From: JAHOYW01 sp963664605
Lineage (GTDB): Bacteria; Verrucomicrobiota; Lentisphaeria; Victivallales; Victivallaceae
DNA length: 64,000 nucleotides
Direction of reading: 5' to 3'
Assembly (NCBI GenBank): GCA_963664605.1
Contig: OY761536.1
Location: 744,001-808,000, forward strand
The notes beneath the pieces are model-generated. The model was given only the letters and a program-made list of their open reading frames with translations. It was not told where the DNA came from and made no database searches. The translations under genes were made by a program, and so were the position numbers. Below are positions 8,111-16,686 of the stretch, piece after piece. Numbering within the stretch: the stretch's first letter is position 1; every line of letters begins with the position of its first letter.

Positions 8111-9136
8111 ATGAAAAAACAGGAAGACATATCTATTAAGGCTGTTGCTGAAAAATGTAAAGTCAGCGCTATGACGGTGAGCCGGGCTTTGCGCGGCAAT
8201 GGCGCGGTTCGAGAGGCGACCAGAGAAAAGGTGCTCAAAGCTGCTGAGGAATTGGGGTATATCCGCAGTCCGAAAATGGGGCGGCCCGGGCACCGCGAGG
8301 AACAGCGCAAAGGTGTGATTGAACTTGTCGCAGGAGTGATGGGGAAAGGACTTTCACTATTTCATTCCCGGCTGCTGACCTCAATAGAGCAGCAGTTAGC
8401 GCAAAATTCTTATGATTGCATTATTCGTACATGCTCTGGAGAATATGGACAATTCCTGACGCTTATGGAAAATCTAAAATCATCAGATGCTGATGGAACA
8501 ATGTTTGTCGGCAGTTTTACACCGGAACATTTGAAAGTTTTGCTGGAGATTGTTCCCGGAGCGCTGCTGCTTGATAATCCCGGGGATGCTTCTATTGAAA
8601 TGCCATACGAATCATTTTGTTTTGATAATATTGAAGCCGGAAGGATAGGGACGGGGCATTTGTTGAAATGCGGTCGTAGAAATATACTTCTTGTTAACGG
8701 ATTCAAGGAACATTTTTTTTCTCGTGAGTTTAAGCAGGGATACAAGGAAACGCTTGAAGCCAACAAGATAAAAGTTGATGAAAGCTTGATTGTTAATACT
8801 GATTTTACTTCAGAAGGGGCATATGAAACGGTGAATGCCGCATTGGATAACAAAGTACAGTTTGATGCTGTTTTGACTAATGATGAAATGGCTTCCGGGG
8901 TTTATCGCGCGCTTTATGAACATGGATTAAAAATACCTCAGGACATTTTTGTTTGCGGTTGTGATGGGTTGCCGGTCGGGATGCATCTTTTTCCGTTTCT
9001 GACTACCGTTGTTCTTGATTACGATGACCTGGGAAGAAGAGCTATAAGGCACCTGCTGCATGAACGCAAGCTTAATAATTCAGCTTGTCGCGTCCGCCTT
9101 CTTCCTCAGCTTGAAGTCAGAGAAAGTACAATATAA
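8111..9136 (+). CDS. LacI family transcriptional regulator
   Basis: DNA-binding repressor or activator of 341 residues. The N-terminal helix-turn-helix (about 7-29) has the LacI signature S-A-M-T-V-S-R-A-L, followed by a hinge with ELGYIRSP, and a periplasmic-binding-protein-like effector domain (about 65-335). It is followed on the same strand by an M24-like/deacetylase/unknown operon 101 bp downstream, which is its likely target. The effector is unknown; a sugar or amino-sugar derivative is the usual kind of ligand in this family. The initiator ATG lies almost at the predicted transcription start. Confidence 0.88.
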   Translation: MKKQEDISIKAVAEKCKVSAMTVSRALRGNGAVREATREKVLKAAEELGYIRSPKMGRPGHREEQRKGVIELVAGVMGKGLSLFHSRLLTSIEQQLAQNSYDCIIRTCSGEYGQFLTLMENLKSSDADGTMFVGSFTPEHLKVLLEIVPGALLLDNPGDASIEMPYESFCFDNIEAGRIGTGHLLKCGRRNILLVNGFKEHFFSREFKQGYKETLEANKIKVDESLIVNTDFTSEGAYETVNAALDNKVQFDAVLTNDEMASGVYRALYEHGLKIPQDIFVCGCDGLPVGMHLFPFLTTVVLDYDDLGRRAIRHLLHERKLNNSACRVRLLPQLEVRESTI

Positions 9137-9181
9137 GATTTTTTCAGGGCATTTTGCCCATTTATATATAAACAAAACACA

Positions 9182-9212
9182 GGATAACTCTATAATTTTC
9201 CCGGAGTTGTCC
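9182..9212. promoter_or_regulatory. Inverted repeat around a TATAAT, possible operator of the 9238 operon
   Basis: GGATAACTC (9182-9190) and GAGTTGTCC (9204-9212) form a 9-bp inverted repeat with one G-T position. TATAAT occupies 9191-9196 between the arms. A repressor bound here would cover the -10 box of the downstream operon. No good -35 hexamer is seen, so this is a suggestion only. Confidence 0.35.
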
Positions 9213-9237
9213 GCCTTAAAAAAAGAGAGGTAGATAA

Positions 9238-10407
9238 ATGGGGTATTTAATTCAGTCTGAATGCGATAGCAGGATCGCTAAAGTTCGTGAAATGCTGGAA
9301 GAAAAAAATCTGGATCTGGCATTGGTCTATTATGATGAGTTCAATATTGGCAACGGCTGGTATTTAACCGGCTGGTGTCCGCAATTTGAAAGCGGCACCA
9401 TTCTAGTTCCAAGAAAGGGAACTCCTTTACTGCTTGGTGGTCCTGAGAGTGAACCATTTGCTAAGCTTGACAGCACTATTACAGAAACCCGCAATTTTCC
9501 GGTTTTTATGGTTCCGGACGAAGAATATCCGAATGCAACGATCATCGATTTCCCCGGGTTGTTCTCTGAATTGAATGCCAATCTCGGTCAAGTCAAACGT
9601 ATAGGTTTAGTCGGAGCAGGCCGGATGCCGGCGGAGTGCTATCAAGGTATCATTAATGGTTTTACCGGGGTTGAAATGGTGGATATTACCGATGAATTCG
9701 TTAGCCTAAGATATATAAAGTCCAAATGGGAAATCGAACAGATCAGAGCTGCTTTCGGTTTGGCGGATTACTGCTACGACGCAATGAAAGAAGCTACCAT
9801 TTCCGGTGCGTCTGAGATTCAGATAGCCGCGGCCGGTGAATACGCGGCACGAAGCCGCGGAGCCAGCGGTTTCGGATTCAGCGCTATTGTCGGCAGCGGC
9901 GCGCGTTCCAACGCTGTAGTGCCTACAGCCAGTTCTAAAAAAGTTGAAAACGGTGAGCTGGTGATGATCGGCTTGGCTCCTAAAGTAAACGGTTATGCCG
10001 GAGTTATGGGTGACGCTCTGCCGGTTTCAGGTGAATACACCGCTAAACAGAAAGAATGCATGAAGTATCTTAGAGAAGCTTTCTGCCTGACGAAAGATAT
10101 GTTGATAGTTGGCAAAAGCGGCCGCGAAATCGATGCGCCGGCACGGGCCTACTTTGAAAAACATGGTTTCAGTAAATATCTCGTATGTCCATTCGTTCAC
10201 ACCATTGGCCTGCATGAAGCAGAATCTCCGTTCTTCGGGCCTGGCAGTGATGACGTGCTGGTTCCGGGAATGACTGTATGTGTGGACATTAGTTTCTTTG
10301 GACATCCTGAATTCAACGGCGTCCGTATCGAAACCGGTTATGAAATTACTGAAAACGGCGCTGTTCCATTCAGCCCGAAAATGGATAAACTCCACACTAC
10401 AATATAG
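9238..10407 (+). CDS. M24 (creatinase/Xaa-Pro peptidase-like) protein without a full metal site
   Basis: A 389-residue protein of the pita-bread fold: creatinase-type N-terminal domain (about 1-160), then an M24 domain. In metallopeptidases of this family the metal is held by D, D, H, E, E. Here the two Asp positions read Gly and a non-acidic residue in the stretch IGLAPKVNGYAGVMGD (about residues 242-257); His is present in VHTIGLHE; the first Glu position reads Asp (VDIS) and the last Glu is kept (RIETGYE). It is therefore more likely a creatinase-like hydrolase or a non-peptidase than an aminopeptidase. AGAGAGGTAG precedes the ATG. It heads an operon with a polysaccharide deacetylase-like gene 2 bp downstream. 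Confidence 0.72.
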   Translation: MGYLIQSECDSRIAKVREMLEEKNLDLALVYYDEFNIGNGWYLTGWCPQFESGTILVPRKGTPLLLGGPESEPFAKLDSTITETRNFPVFMVPDEEYPNATIIDFPGLFSELNANLGQVKRIGLVGAGRMPAECYQGIINGFTGVEMVDITDEFVSLRYIKSKWEIEQIRAAFGLADYCYDAMKEATISGASEIQIAAAGEYAARSRGASGFGFSAIVGSGARSNAVVPTASSKKVENGELVMIGLAPKVNGYAGVMGDALPVSGEYTAKQKECMKYLREAFCLTKDMLIVGKSGREIDAPARAYFEKHGFSKYLVCPFVHTIGLHEAESPFFGPGSDDVLVPGMTVCVDISFFGHPEFNGVRIETGYEITENGAVPFSPKMDKLHTTI

Positions 10408-10409
10408 AA

Positions 10410-11300
10410 ATGAAAACAGAATTCGATATACTGTTGGGAATTGATATGGAAACCGATATCGGTTCATTCACCAGCGAATACGAGGGCGTGCGTCACGGCA
10501 CCCCTCGTTTATTGGAAATAATGGATGGGCATAACGCGGTAGCAACTTATTTCTGGACGGGACACGCTGCCGAGAATAATCCGGCAGAAGTAAGACTGGT
10601 CAGGGATGCCGGACATGAAACCGGCTGTCACAGTTTAGTGCATGAAACTCTCGGTGACCCGATTTTTCCGTTGCCGAACAATTGGCCGGTGTTTCCATTT
10701 GAAGTGGAAGGGCGCATTCGTGAAGCGACCCGGCTTGTCGAAGAAGTTTCCGGCGCCCGGCCGGTAAGTTTCCGTTGTCCGCGGCTTTGGGGAAGTACTC
10801 AAGTAATTAATGTTCTTGAAGACTTGGGGTATAAGGCTGATGCGACTTTGCCATTATATTTTTACCGTAATTTATATTATCCTTATCATCCGTCCAAAGA
10901 GAATTGGATAGAAGAAGGTGACATGAAATTAGTTGAAATTCCAAATTTCTGTGATCTTAGTATGAAAAGCAATGATCCTTATCAGCGGGATCGCGATCAG
11001 TGGCCGTTATTCCGTACTGAATCAGCAGACGCCCTGTTGCAGAAGATCGATAGTTTCATTGAATACGTAAATGAACAGGGAGTTCGTCCGGTATTGGCGT
11101 TTTATTTCCATCCATGGGAATTTTATAAAATGCCGCAGGGAGCGATTGACTATGGAGAAGCCAGTGTAACGCCGTTGCCGTTTATCACAAAAAACTGTGG
11201 AGATGTTGCCTGCAGTGAATTTGATATTTTATTAAAAGAGTTAAAAAACAGAGGCGGAACTTTTAAAACCGCCGGGGAGATTGCAGATGACTGGAAATGA
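10410..11300 (+). CDS. Polysaccharide deacetylase (NodB/CE4-like) family protein
   Basis: A 296-residue enzyme predicted to remove acyl groups from, or cleave C-N bonds in, a small substrate. It keeps the catalytic Asp in GIDMETD (Asp12) and the metal-binding H-S-x-x-H (His74, His78 in GCHSLVHE), with a later RCPRLWG motif and a final HPWEFY. There is no signal peptide, so it acts in the cytoplasm, unlike peptidoglycan deacetylases. Together with the M24-like protein upstream it resembles cytoplasmic CE4-like amidohydrolases of catabolic operons. It overlaps the next gene by 14 bp. Confidence 0.8.
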   Translation: MKTEFDILLGIDMETDIGSFTSEYEGVRHGTPRLLEIMDGHNAVATYFWTGHAAENNPAEVRLVRDAGHETGCHSLVHETLGDPIFPLPNNWPVFPFEVEGRIREATRLVEEVSGARPVSFRCPRLWGSTQVINVLEDLGYKADATLPLYFYRNLYYPYHPSKENWIEEGDMKLVEIPNFCDLSMKSNDPYQRDRDQWPLFRTESADALLQKIDSFIEYVNEQGVRPVLAFYFHPWEFYKMPQGAIDYGEASVTPLPFITKNCGDVACSEFDILLKELKNRGGTFKTAGEIADDWK

Positions 11301-12216
11301 ACTCATTGGGTTATTCAAACGGGGCGAGAAGCGTTATCATTTGATTGGAAGCCTTGATAATGGTGTTGTTGCCGGACTTGATCTTGAAGGCCGCTTATTT
11401 ACTATTCTTAATGGTGAAGTAGTAAATCGTGTTAATCCTGGAGCCTTTTTAGGAGTAACCGACCGGACAGCTTACCTCAATCCCGGCGGAGACGGTCTCT
11501 GGCCTGCACCTGAAGGCACCTGTCTTGGATATGAATACTCCGTCGGGGATTGGCGGGTTCCGCCTGGTTTGACCGGAGCAAAGTATAAGATTGTTGAATC
11601 CGATGAAAATCATATGCTTATTGAGGCGGAAGTTGATTTAATCAACGCTTCCGGACTTGGTATTCCGACTATTTTCAGGAGGGATGTTACTATTTCAGGT
11701 TCAATTTCAGTCAGAGTTGTTGAATCCATTGAATATATCGGCGCTAAAAAGCTTTCACAGAATGAGTGCTTGTTGACTCCATGGTCGCTTTGCCAGTTTG
11801 ACTGTTGTCCGGGATGTGAAGTGATTTTCCCTGACGCTGGAGATTCCGAGCTTTGGGACATGTATGATCCTAGTGATGAATGCCGCTGTGTCAAAGACGG
11901 TTTGCGTCATGCTAAAACTGACGGCACGGCACGTTATCAGATCGGAATCGGAGAAAAAATCCCATGGATAGAATTGCAGCTGCCATCAAAAAAATTGAAA
12001 GTTCGCCGGACTGCGCAGGCTTTGTCGGCTGGGCAAAAATACATTGATATTATTGATGCGCCGCCAACTGAAGCGCCTTCAGACAAAGGAGTGCGCTACA
12101 GTGTTTATACCGATACTGCCGGTTTTATGGAAATCGAAGCAGCAGGCGGCTGTCCTGATGTATTTGAGCCCGGCAGCCTGATGAGGGTTGAAATATTGAC
12201 GGAATATTCTGGCTAA
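11287..12216 (+). CDS. Conserved protein of unknown function, aldose-epimerase-like fold suspected
   Basis: A 309-residue cytoplasmic protein. ATG 11287 is used because GGGGAGA lies 8 nt upstream; a TTG six bases earlier is also in frame. The sequence is rich in beta strands and contains a GGDGLWPAPEGT segment (about residues 62-73), as in sugar-mutarotase-like proteins (DUF4380/DUF6786 type), but the assignment is weak. It is the last gene of the three-gene operon and its start overlaps the deacetylase-like gene. A role in handling the sugar-type substrate of that operon is inferred. It converges with the aldo/keto reductase gene, overlapping by 4 bp. Confidence 0.55.
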   Translation: MTGNELIGLFKRGEKRYHLIGSLDNGVVAGLDLEGRLFTILNGEVVNRVNPGAFLGVTDRTAYLNPGGDGLWPAPEGTCLGYEYSVGDWRVPPGLTGAKYKIVESDENHMLIEAEVDLINASGLGIPTIFRRDVTISGSISVRVVESIEYIGAKKLSQNECLLTPWSLCQFDCCPGCEVIFPDAGDSELWDMYDPSDECRCVKDGLRHAKTDGTARYQIGIGEKIPWIELQLPSKKLKVRRTAQALSAGQKYIDIIDAPPTEAPSDKGVRYSVYTDTAGFMEIEAAGGCPDVFEPGSLMRVEILTEYSG

Positions 12217-13334
12217 TTTTGTTCATCTCTAAGTTTTGCAAATTCTTTCAGACGCTTGATTATGGGAAGGTGCTGTGTGCAGGCGGTTTCGCATTTACCA
12301 CAGGCGATACAGTCTTTGGCTTCGGGTAGAACTTCAGCCAGAAGACCCCAGCCGTAATGGAATTTTAGACGTTCCGCAAAATCTTTTTCCGGTACATTAA
12401 ACAAAATTTTATCGTTGTATATCTGCATATATTTAGAAATTGGAATACCTTTGGGACAGATTTCACAGTAACCACAGCTTGTACAGATTTCTAAAGAATT
12501 CTCAGATAGTCGCGCGGCAATTTTTGCAAGTTCATTATCTGTCATCGGTTCAGCTTTGTCAGCCACTTTGCAGGCCATATCGATTTGCTCCCGGGTGGTA
12601 AAACCGTTCAAGGCAACTGTAATATTTTTATTGGCTATCAGGAAACGCAAAGCTGCTTCAGTAGGAGTTTCCCCCAGAGAGGCCAGGAACTGCAGGCGGT
12701 TCTCGTTTTGAGGAATAAGCCCGCCTGCCAGAGGGTTCATCGCAACTACTCCCATATTATGCTTACGTGCTGCCAGTACGCCCGGCCAGCGGTATGGGAA
12801 GTTTAAAATATTCACTCCTAAAAGAACCCCTTCAAACTTATCGCTTTCAATGATTTTTTCAACTTCATTGCCTTTCTGATGTGATGAAAAAACTATGTGT
12901 TTGACAAGTCCTTCTTTTTTGCAGCGAAGCAAGCCTTCATAAAGAGCGCCAGGGCGCATAGCCATCTCAAAATGTTCCATCTTGCGCAAACACCAGACAT
13001 GCAGAAAATCAATATAATCGATATTCATCAAGTCCAGGAAGGAACATACCTTATCATAGGCTTCTCCGGCATCATTTATCGAAGTAGGCATTATTTTATC
13101 TGATACGAAAAATTTATTTCGGGGCATATTCTTGAATGCTATTCCGTAGATCTGTTCACTTTTACCGTCAAAATATCCGGGAGCGGTATCAAAATAGTTT
13201 ATTCCTCTGTAAAAAGCGTATTTAACAAGTTCTGCGTTTTCCTCCATTGATTTTTCCATATCGAAACGCATTCCGCCAAATCCGACAGCGGAAACAAATT
13301 TGCCGGTGTTACCGTATTCACTGTATTTCATCAT
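12213..13334 (-). CDS. Aldo/keto reductase with C-terminal ferredoxin-type 4Fe-4S domain
   Basis: Cytoplasmic oxidoreductase of 373 residues. The N-terminal barrel has the AKR catalytic residues: Asp and Tyr in FDTAPGYFDGKSE (about 49-61), Lys in SDKI, and His in FLHVWC. The C-terminal part has two cysteine clusters, C-x2-C-x2-C-x2-C-P (ICTSCGYCEICP) and C-x2-C-x2-C-x3-C (CIACGKCETAC), typical of the Fe-S subfamily found in anaerobes. The start is the first of two adjacent ATGs. It stands alone on this strand; the substrate is unknown. Confidence 0.87.
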   Translation of the reverse strand: MMKYSEYGNTGKFVSAVGFGGMRFDMEKSMEENAELVKYAFYRGINYFDTAPGYFDGKSEQIYGIAFKNMPRNKFFVSDKIMPTSINDAGEAYDKVCSFLDLMNIDYIDFLHVWCLRKMEHFEMAMRPGALYEGLLRCKKEGLVKHIVFSSHQKGNEVEKIIESDKFEGVLLGVNILNFPYRWPGVLAARKHNMGVVAMNPLAGGLIPQNENRLQFLASLGETPTEAALRFLIANKNITVALNGFTTREQIDMACKVADKAEPMTDNELAKIAARLSENSLEICTSCGYCEICPKGIPISKYMQIYNDKILFNVPEKDFAERLKFHYGWGLLAEVLPEAKDCIACGKCETACTQHLPIIKRLKEFAKLRDEQN

Positions 13335-13464
13335 TCGGTCCTTTTGTCGTTTTGCCGTTTATGTAATATGGCATTAAAGTTGCAACGGTCAACCTTTTTC
13401 ATTTGAAGAATTATTAAAATGCTGTACATTGTGTTAATTAAAAATTAAACAAATGAGGTTTTTC

Positions 13465-14220
13465 ATGGCTGGACATAGTAAGTGGGCAAATATTAAACAT
13501 AAGAAAGGCGCGGCGGACAAGAAAAAGGGTAAAATATTTTCACGCATCGGTAAAGAAATAATGGTTGCGGCCAAAATGGGGGGCGGTGATTCTGCGGCTA
13601 ATCCGCGTTTGCGTTCAGCTTTAACGTCCGCCAAGGCGGTAAATATGCCCAACGCCAATATTGAGCGCGCCATCAAGAAAGGATTAGGCGAACTTGGCGA
13701 TGTGGTTTTTGAAGAAATCATCTATGAGGGATATGGGGCGGAAGGCGTTGCTGTCATAATTGAATGTCTTACTGACAACCGCAACCGTTCAGCCAGTGAA
13801 GTCCGCATGACTCTTGACCGTAACTGCGGCAATCTTGCGACCAGTGGCGCGGTATCATGGATGTTCCACCGTCAGGCGCATTTTGTGGTTACCGGCGAAA
13901 ATGCCGACGAAGAGATTTTAATGGATGTTGTCCTTGATGCTGGCGCTGAAGATATTGATGTTGATGACGGAGTTGCGGAAATATGGGGGCCGCCGGAAGC
14001 TTTGGAGCCAATCATGGAGGTTCTGGAAAAAGCTGGTATCGCTACAGAGGAAGCCGGAACTGTCCGCAGGCCAGAGAATACTATTAATCTTAAAGATGTT
14101 GATAAAGCTAAACAGGTTCTGCGTTTAATCGACGCCCTTGAAGATCTTGATGACGTTCAGGAAGTTACCGCGAATTTTGAAATAGATGATTCTATCGCCG
14201 ACCAGGTTGATATTGACTGA
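13465..14220 (+). CDS. yebC: YebC/PmpR family regulatory protein
   Basis: A 251-residue protein of the YebC/TACO1 family, which affects transcription and, in recent work, translation at polyproline stretches. The start at 13465 gives the invariant MAGHSKWANIKHKK; an in-frame ATG four codons earlier lacks this fit. The conserved G-x-G-P-x-x-V-style region appears as YEGYGAEGVAVIIECLTDNRNR, whose core lies near residues 91-105. It precedes ruvC by about 100 bp, a linkage conserved in many bacteria. Confidence 0.94.
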   Translation: MAGHSKWANIKHKKGAADKKKGKIFSRIGKEIMVAAKMGGGDSAANPRLRSALTSAKAVNMPNANIERAIKKGLGELGDVVFEEIIYEGYGAEGVAVIIECLTDNRNRSASEVRMTLDRNCGNLATSGAVSWMFHRQAHFVVTGENADEEILMDVVLDAGAEDIDVDDGVAEIWGPPEALEPIMEVLEKAGIATEEAGTVRRPENTINLKDVDKAKQVLRLIDALEDLDDVQEVTANFEIDDSIADQVDID

Positions 14221-14250
14221 TCACAACCGAAACGGTTGTGATAGTTTTAA
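14221..14250 (+). terminator. Putative terminator after yebC
   Basis: TCACAACCG and CGGTTGTGA form a 9-bp stem with an AAA loop, starting directly after the yebC stop, followed by TAGTTTTAAG. The T-run is short, so termination is probably partial and ruvC may be read through. Confidence 0.5.
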
Positions 14251-14326
14251 GATTTAAAGTAAAAGCTTTACTTCATTAATTATTTGAGTTCCGGCTTAGC
14301 CGGTCTGATAACGTAAGCGGTGTATT

Positions 14327-14836
14327 ATGATTATTCTTGGAATAGACCCTGCAATTCGCTGTACCGGCTATGGTGTTGTCGAATTCAGATCAGCCAATGA
14401 TTCTCAAATACTTGACTGCGGGGTTATCCGAAATACGCAAAAAATGCCACATTCGGAATGCCTCCGTCGTGTTAACGGCGGAATAAGGCAGCTTATTGAA
14501 CAATTCAAGCCGGATCATGCTTCTATTGAGGATCCATTTTTGGGGAGAAACCCAAAAACCGCGATAATTCTCGGCATGGTCCGGGGAACTATCTTGGCGA
14601 CCTTGGCGGAAAGCAATATTCCGGCTTATTCGTATTCTCCCCGGACTGCGAAGAAATCGGCTGTTGGAGCGGGAACTGCCACCAAAGAACAAATAGCTTT
14701 GATGATGGCGAATGAATTCGATCTGGATACCGGGGCTATTCCTCTGGATGCGACCGATGCGTTGGCATTAGCTATATGCCATGCCCGTTTAGCCGTCAAC
14801 CCGATGCTCAGGGATATGCTGCCGAAAGCATTATGA
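14327..14836 (+). CDS. ruvC: Crossover junction endodeoxyribonuclease RuvC
   Basis: Resolves Holliday junctions with RuvAB. The 169-residue protein begins with the RNase H-like motif GIDPAIRCTGYGV (catalytic Asp7), has the second acidic residue in SIEDPF (about 66) and the C-terminal acidic pair in LDATDALALAICH (about 143-155). The ATG is preceded only by a weak TAAGCGGTG. Its last codons overlap the end of mtaB on the opposite strand by 6 bp. Confidence 0.92.
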   Translation: MIILGIDPAIRCTGYGVVEFRSANDSQILDCGVIRNTQKMPHSECLRRVNGGIRQLIEQFKPDHASIEDPFLGRNPKTAIILGMVRGTILATLAESNIPAYSYSPRTAKKSAVGAGTATKEQIALMMANEFDLDTGAIPLDATDALALAICHARLAVNPMLRDMLPKAL

Positions 14837-16150
14837 CAATATTTCGCCAAAGATGGAATTGTTATCAGTAATCTCCATTGCCTTGACTTGGGTGATGACA
14901 TGTTTTTTGATATTCGGTTCTCTGCATATGACGTTTATGTAGTTATCGCTCCAGCCCTGAAAATAACCGTCCTTGTTTTTACGTTCAAAAATAACCGGCA
15001 GGGTTTTTCCAAGTTGAGATCTTACAAAATCAATTTTCATTTCAGTGGCGGTTTCCATAAGGCGCAAACGGCGCTCGTTGGCAATATCGCCTGGGACTTG
15101 ATCGGGCATGACCGCGGCCGGGGTCTTATCTCGTTTTGAATATGTGAAAATATGGATATTGGAAAATTTGATTTTTTTTATAAATTCAATTTCCTGTTCA
15201 AAATGCTCTTCTGTTTCACCGGGGAAGCCGACGATTATATCAGTTCCAAGGTGAATCCCAGGTATCAGACGGCGAGCTTCTTCGATAAAGTTTGCGAATT
15301 CAACCGTAGTGTATTTGCGTCCCATTATTTTCAATATTTCATCGCAGCCGTGTTGCAGGGATAAATGCAGAAAGCGGCATATTTTAGAATTTCCAGCCAT
15401 TGTTTTCAGTAAGGATGTATTGTTAGGGTGAGGTTCGGTTGAACTTAAGCGTATTCGAAAGTTGCCTGGCAGGGTGCATAAAACTTCAATCAATTCATTT
15501 AAAGTTCTGCCCCGGTCGTTGTAGGCGCAGATGTTTACACCGGTAAGGACTATTTCCTCAAACCCCTTCTCAATAAATTGTTTGAAGTCAGTAATAATCT
15601 CATCCCAGTCACGTGAACGTTCAGGTCCCCGGGCATACGGTACTATGCAGTATGTGCAAAAATTATTACAGCCTTCCTGGACTTTGAGAAAAGCACGGCT
15701 TTTGAATGGGAAATTGCCGCCGCTTTTTTCCTTGAATGCTTCAAGCGGCTGATCCATACTGAAAGTTTTGCCGCTTGAAATACTCTTTTTATTTAAAAAA
15801 TCTTTCACTAGAGCGCTTATTTGCTTTTTTTCTGGATTTGTCAGAATAATATCTACGACTTCCTCGGCGCTCCATGCTGAATTCTCGATTTCTGTGCTGC
15901 AGCCGGTAACGATTATACATGCTTCTGGATGTTTTGTCCGAAAGCGCCTTGCTGCTTGACGACTTTTGCGCGAAGCGGCAGCGGTAACCGTACAGGTGTT
16001 GATAACCAGCAAGTCAATACGTCCGGCATATTCCGGGCGTACTATTTCCCATCCGTCGGATTTCAACCTGTCACATATTAAAGCGCTGTCTGCCTGATTC
16101 AAACGGCAACCAAGCGTAAATACTGCTGCATTTCCTGAGGTTTTTGTCAT
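14831..16150 (-). CDS. mtaB: tRNA t6A37 methylthiotransferase MtaB (radical SAM)
   Basis: Converts t6A to ms2t6A at position 37 of tRNAs. The 439-residue protein has the UPF0004 domain with three cysteines (TLGCRLNQADS, NTCTV, TGCSTE), the radical SAM motif C-x3-C-x2-C in EGCNNFCTYCIVPYARG (about 160-176), and a C-terminal TRAM-like region. The TLGCRLNQ motif separates MtaB from MiaB and RimO. It converges with ruvC. Confidence 0.92.
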   Translation of the reverse strand: MTKTSGNAAVFTLGCRLNQADSALICDRLKSDGWEIVRPEYAGRIDLLVINTCTVTAAASRKSRQAARRFRTKHPEACIIVTGCSTEIENSAWSAEEVVDIILTNPEKKQISALVKDFLNKKSISSGKTFSMDQPLEAFKEKSGGNFPFKSRAFLKVQEGCNNFCTYCIVPYARGPERSRDWDEIITDFKQFIEKGFEEIVLTGVNICAYNDRGRTLNELIEVLCTLPGNFRIRLSSTEPHPNNTSLLKTMAGNSKICRFLHLSLQHGCDEILKIMGRKYTTVEFANFIEEARRLIPGIHLGTDIIVGFPGETEEHFEQEIEFIKKIKFSNIHIFTYSKRDKTPAAVMPDQVPGDIANERRLRLMETATEMKIDFVRSQLGKTLPVIFERKNKDGYFQGWSDNYINVICREPNIKKHVITQVKAMEITDNNSIFGEILS

Positions 16151-16370
16151 TAAAGTACCATATTTCTTTTATAATATTCTTCATACTTTAATTCAATGAT
16201 GAAGGAATTTCAATAAGCTGTTCTGCCTATTTACTTTTGTCTGCCATAATTTTTTATGATAAATTACTTGTAAAATAACAAAAGTTTAATATATTGAAGC
16301 ATAAGATGTTTCAGGCTTAAGTTACACAGACTGAAAAAGTTTATTAAAAAAACAAAAGGAGTTTTTTGTT

Positions 16371-16625
16371 ATGAGTGCAAAAAAAGAAATTTTCGCTGAT
16401 GGAATTGGACAAATTCATTTTGCCGGTGGTATGGTTAGATTTGATTTTGTGACTCTCCAGCCGGATGAAGAAGGTAAAAAAGATCCTACTGCTGTTTGCA
16501 ACGAACGTGTTATTATGCCTCCCCAGGGGTTTTTGAATGCTTTTAATTCTATGCAGAATCTCATCGACAAACTTCTTGATGCCGGTGTTTTACAGAAAAA
16601 TGAAAACGCTGGAGCAAAAAAATAA
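16371..16625 (+). CDS. Small conserved protein, possibly DUF3467-like
   Basis: An 84-residue protein with a strong AAAAGGAG ribosome binding site. It has an N-terminal beta-rich part (GIGQIHFAGGMVRFDFVTL) and a C-terminal helix after RVIMPPQGF. The pattern of a beta hairpin followed by R-V-I-M-P and a helix resembles DUF3467 proteins, but this is a weak match made by eye. It stands alone between divergent mtaB and convergent TauE and is followed by a good terminator. The 220-bp upstream gap is AT-rich and presumably carries its promoter and that of mtaB. Confidence 0.6.
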   Translation: MSAKKEIFADGIGQIHFAGGMVRFDFVTLQPDEEGKKDPTAVCNERVIMPPQGFLNAFNSMQNLIDKLLDAGVLQKNENAGAKK

Positions 16626-16653
16626 TTTCTTAGCGCTTTTATAAAATATTGAA

Positions 16654-16686
16654 CTCACAACTTCTTAAAAAAGTTGTGAGTTTTTT
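16654..16686. terminator. Bidirectional terminator
   Basis: CTCACAACTT (16654-16663) and AAGTTGTGAG (16671-16680) form a 10-bp stem, followed on the plus strand by six T (16681-16686). It ends the small gene at 16371 and, lying at the 3' end of the TauE gene, may serve that gene in the other direction too. Confidence 0.85.
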
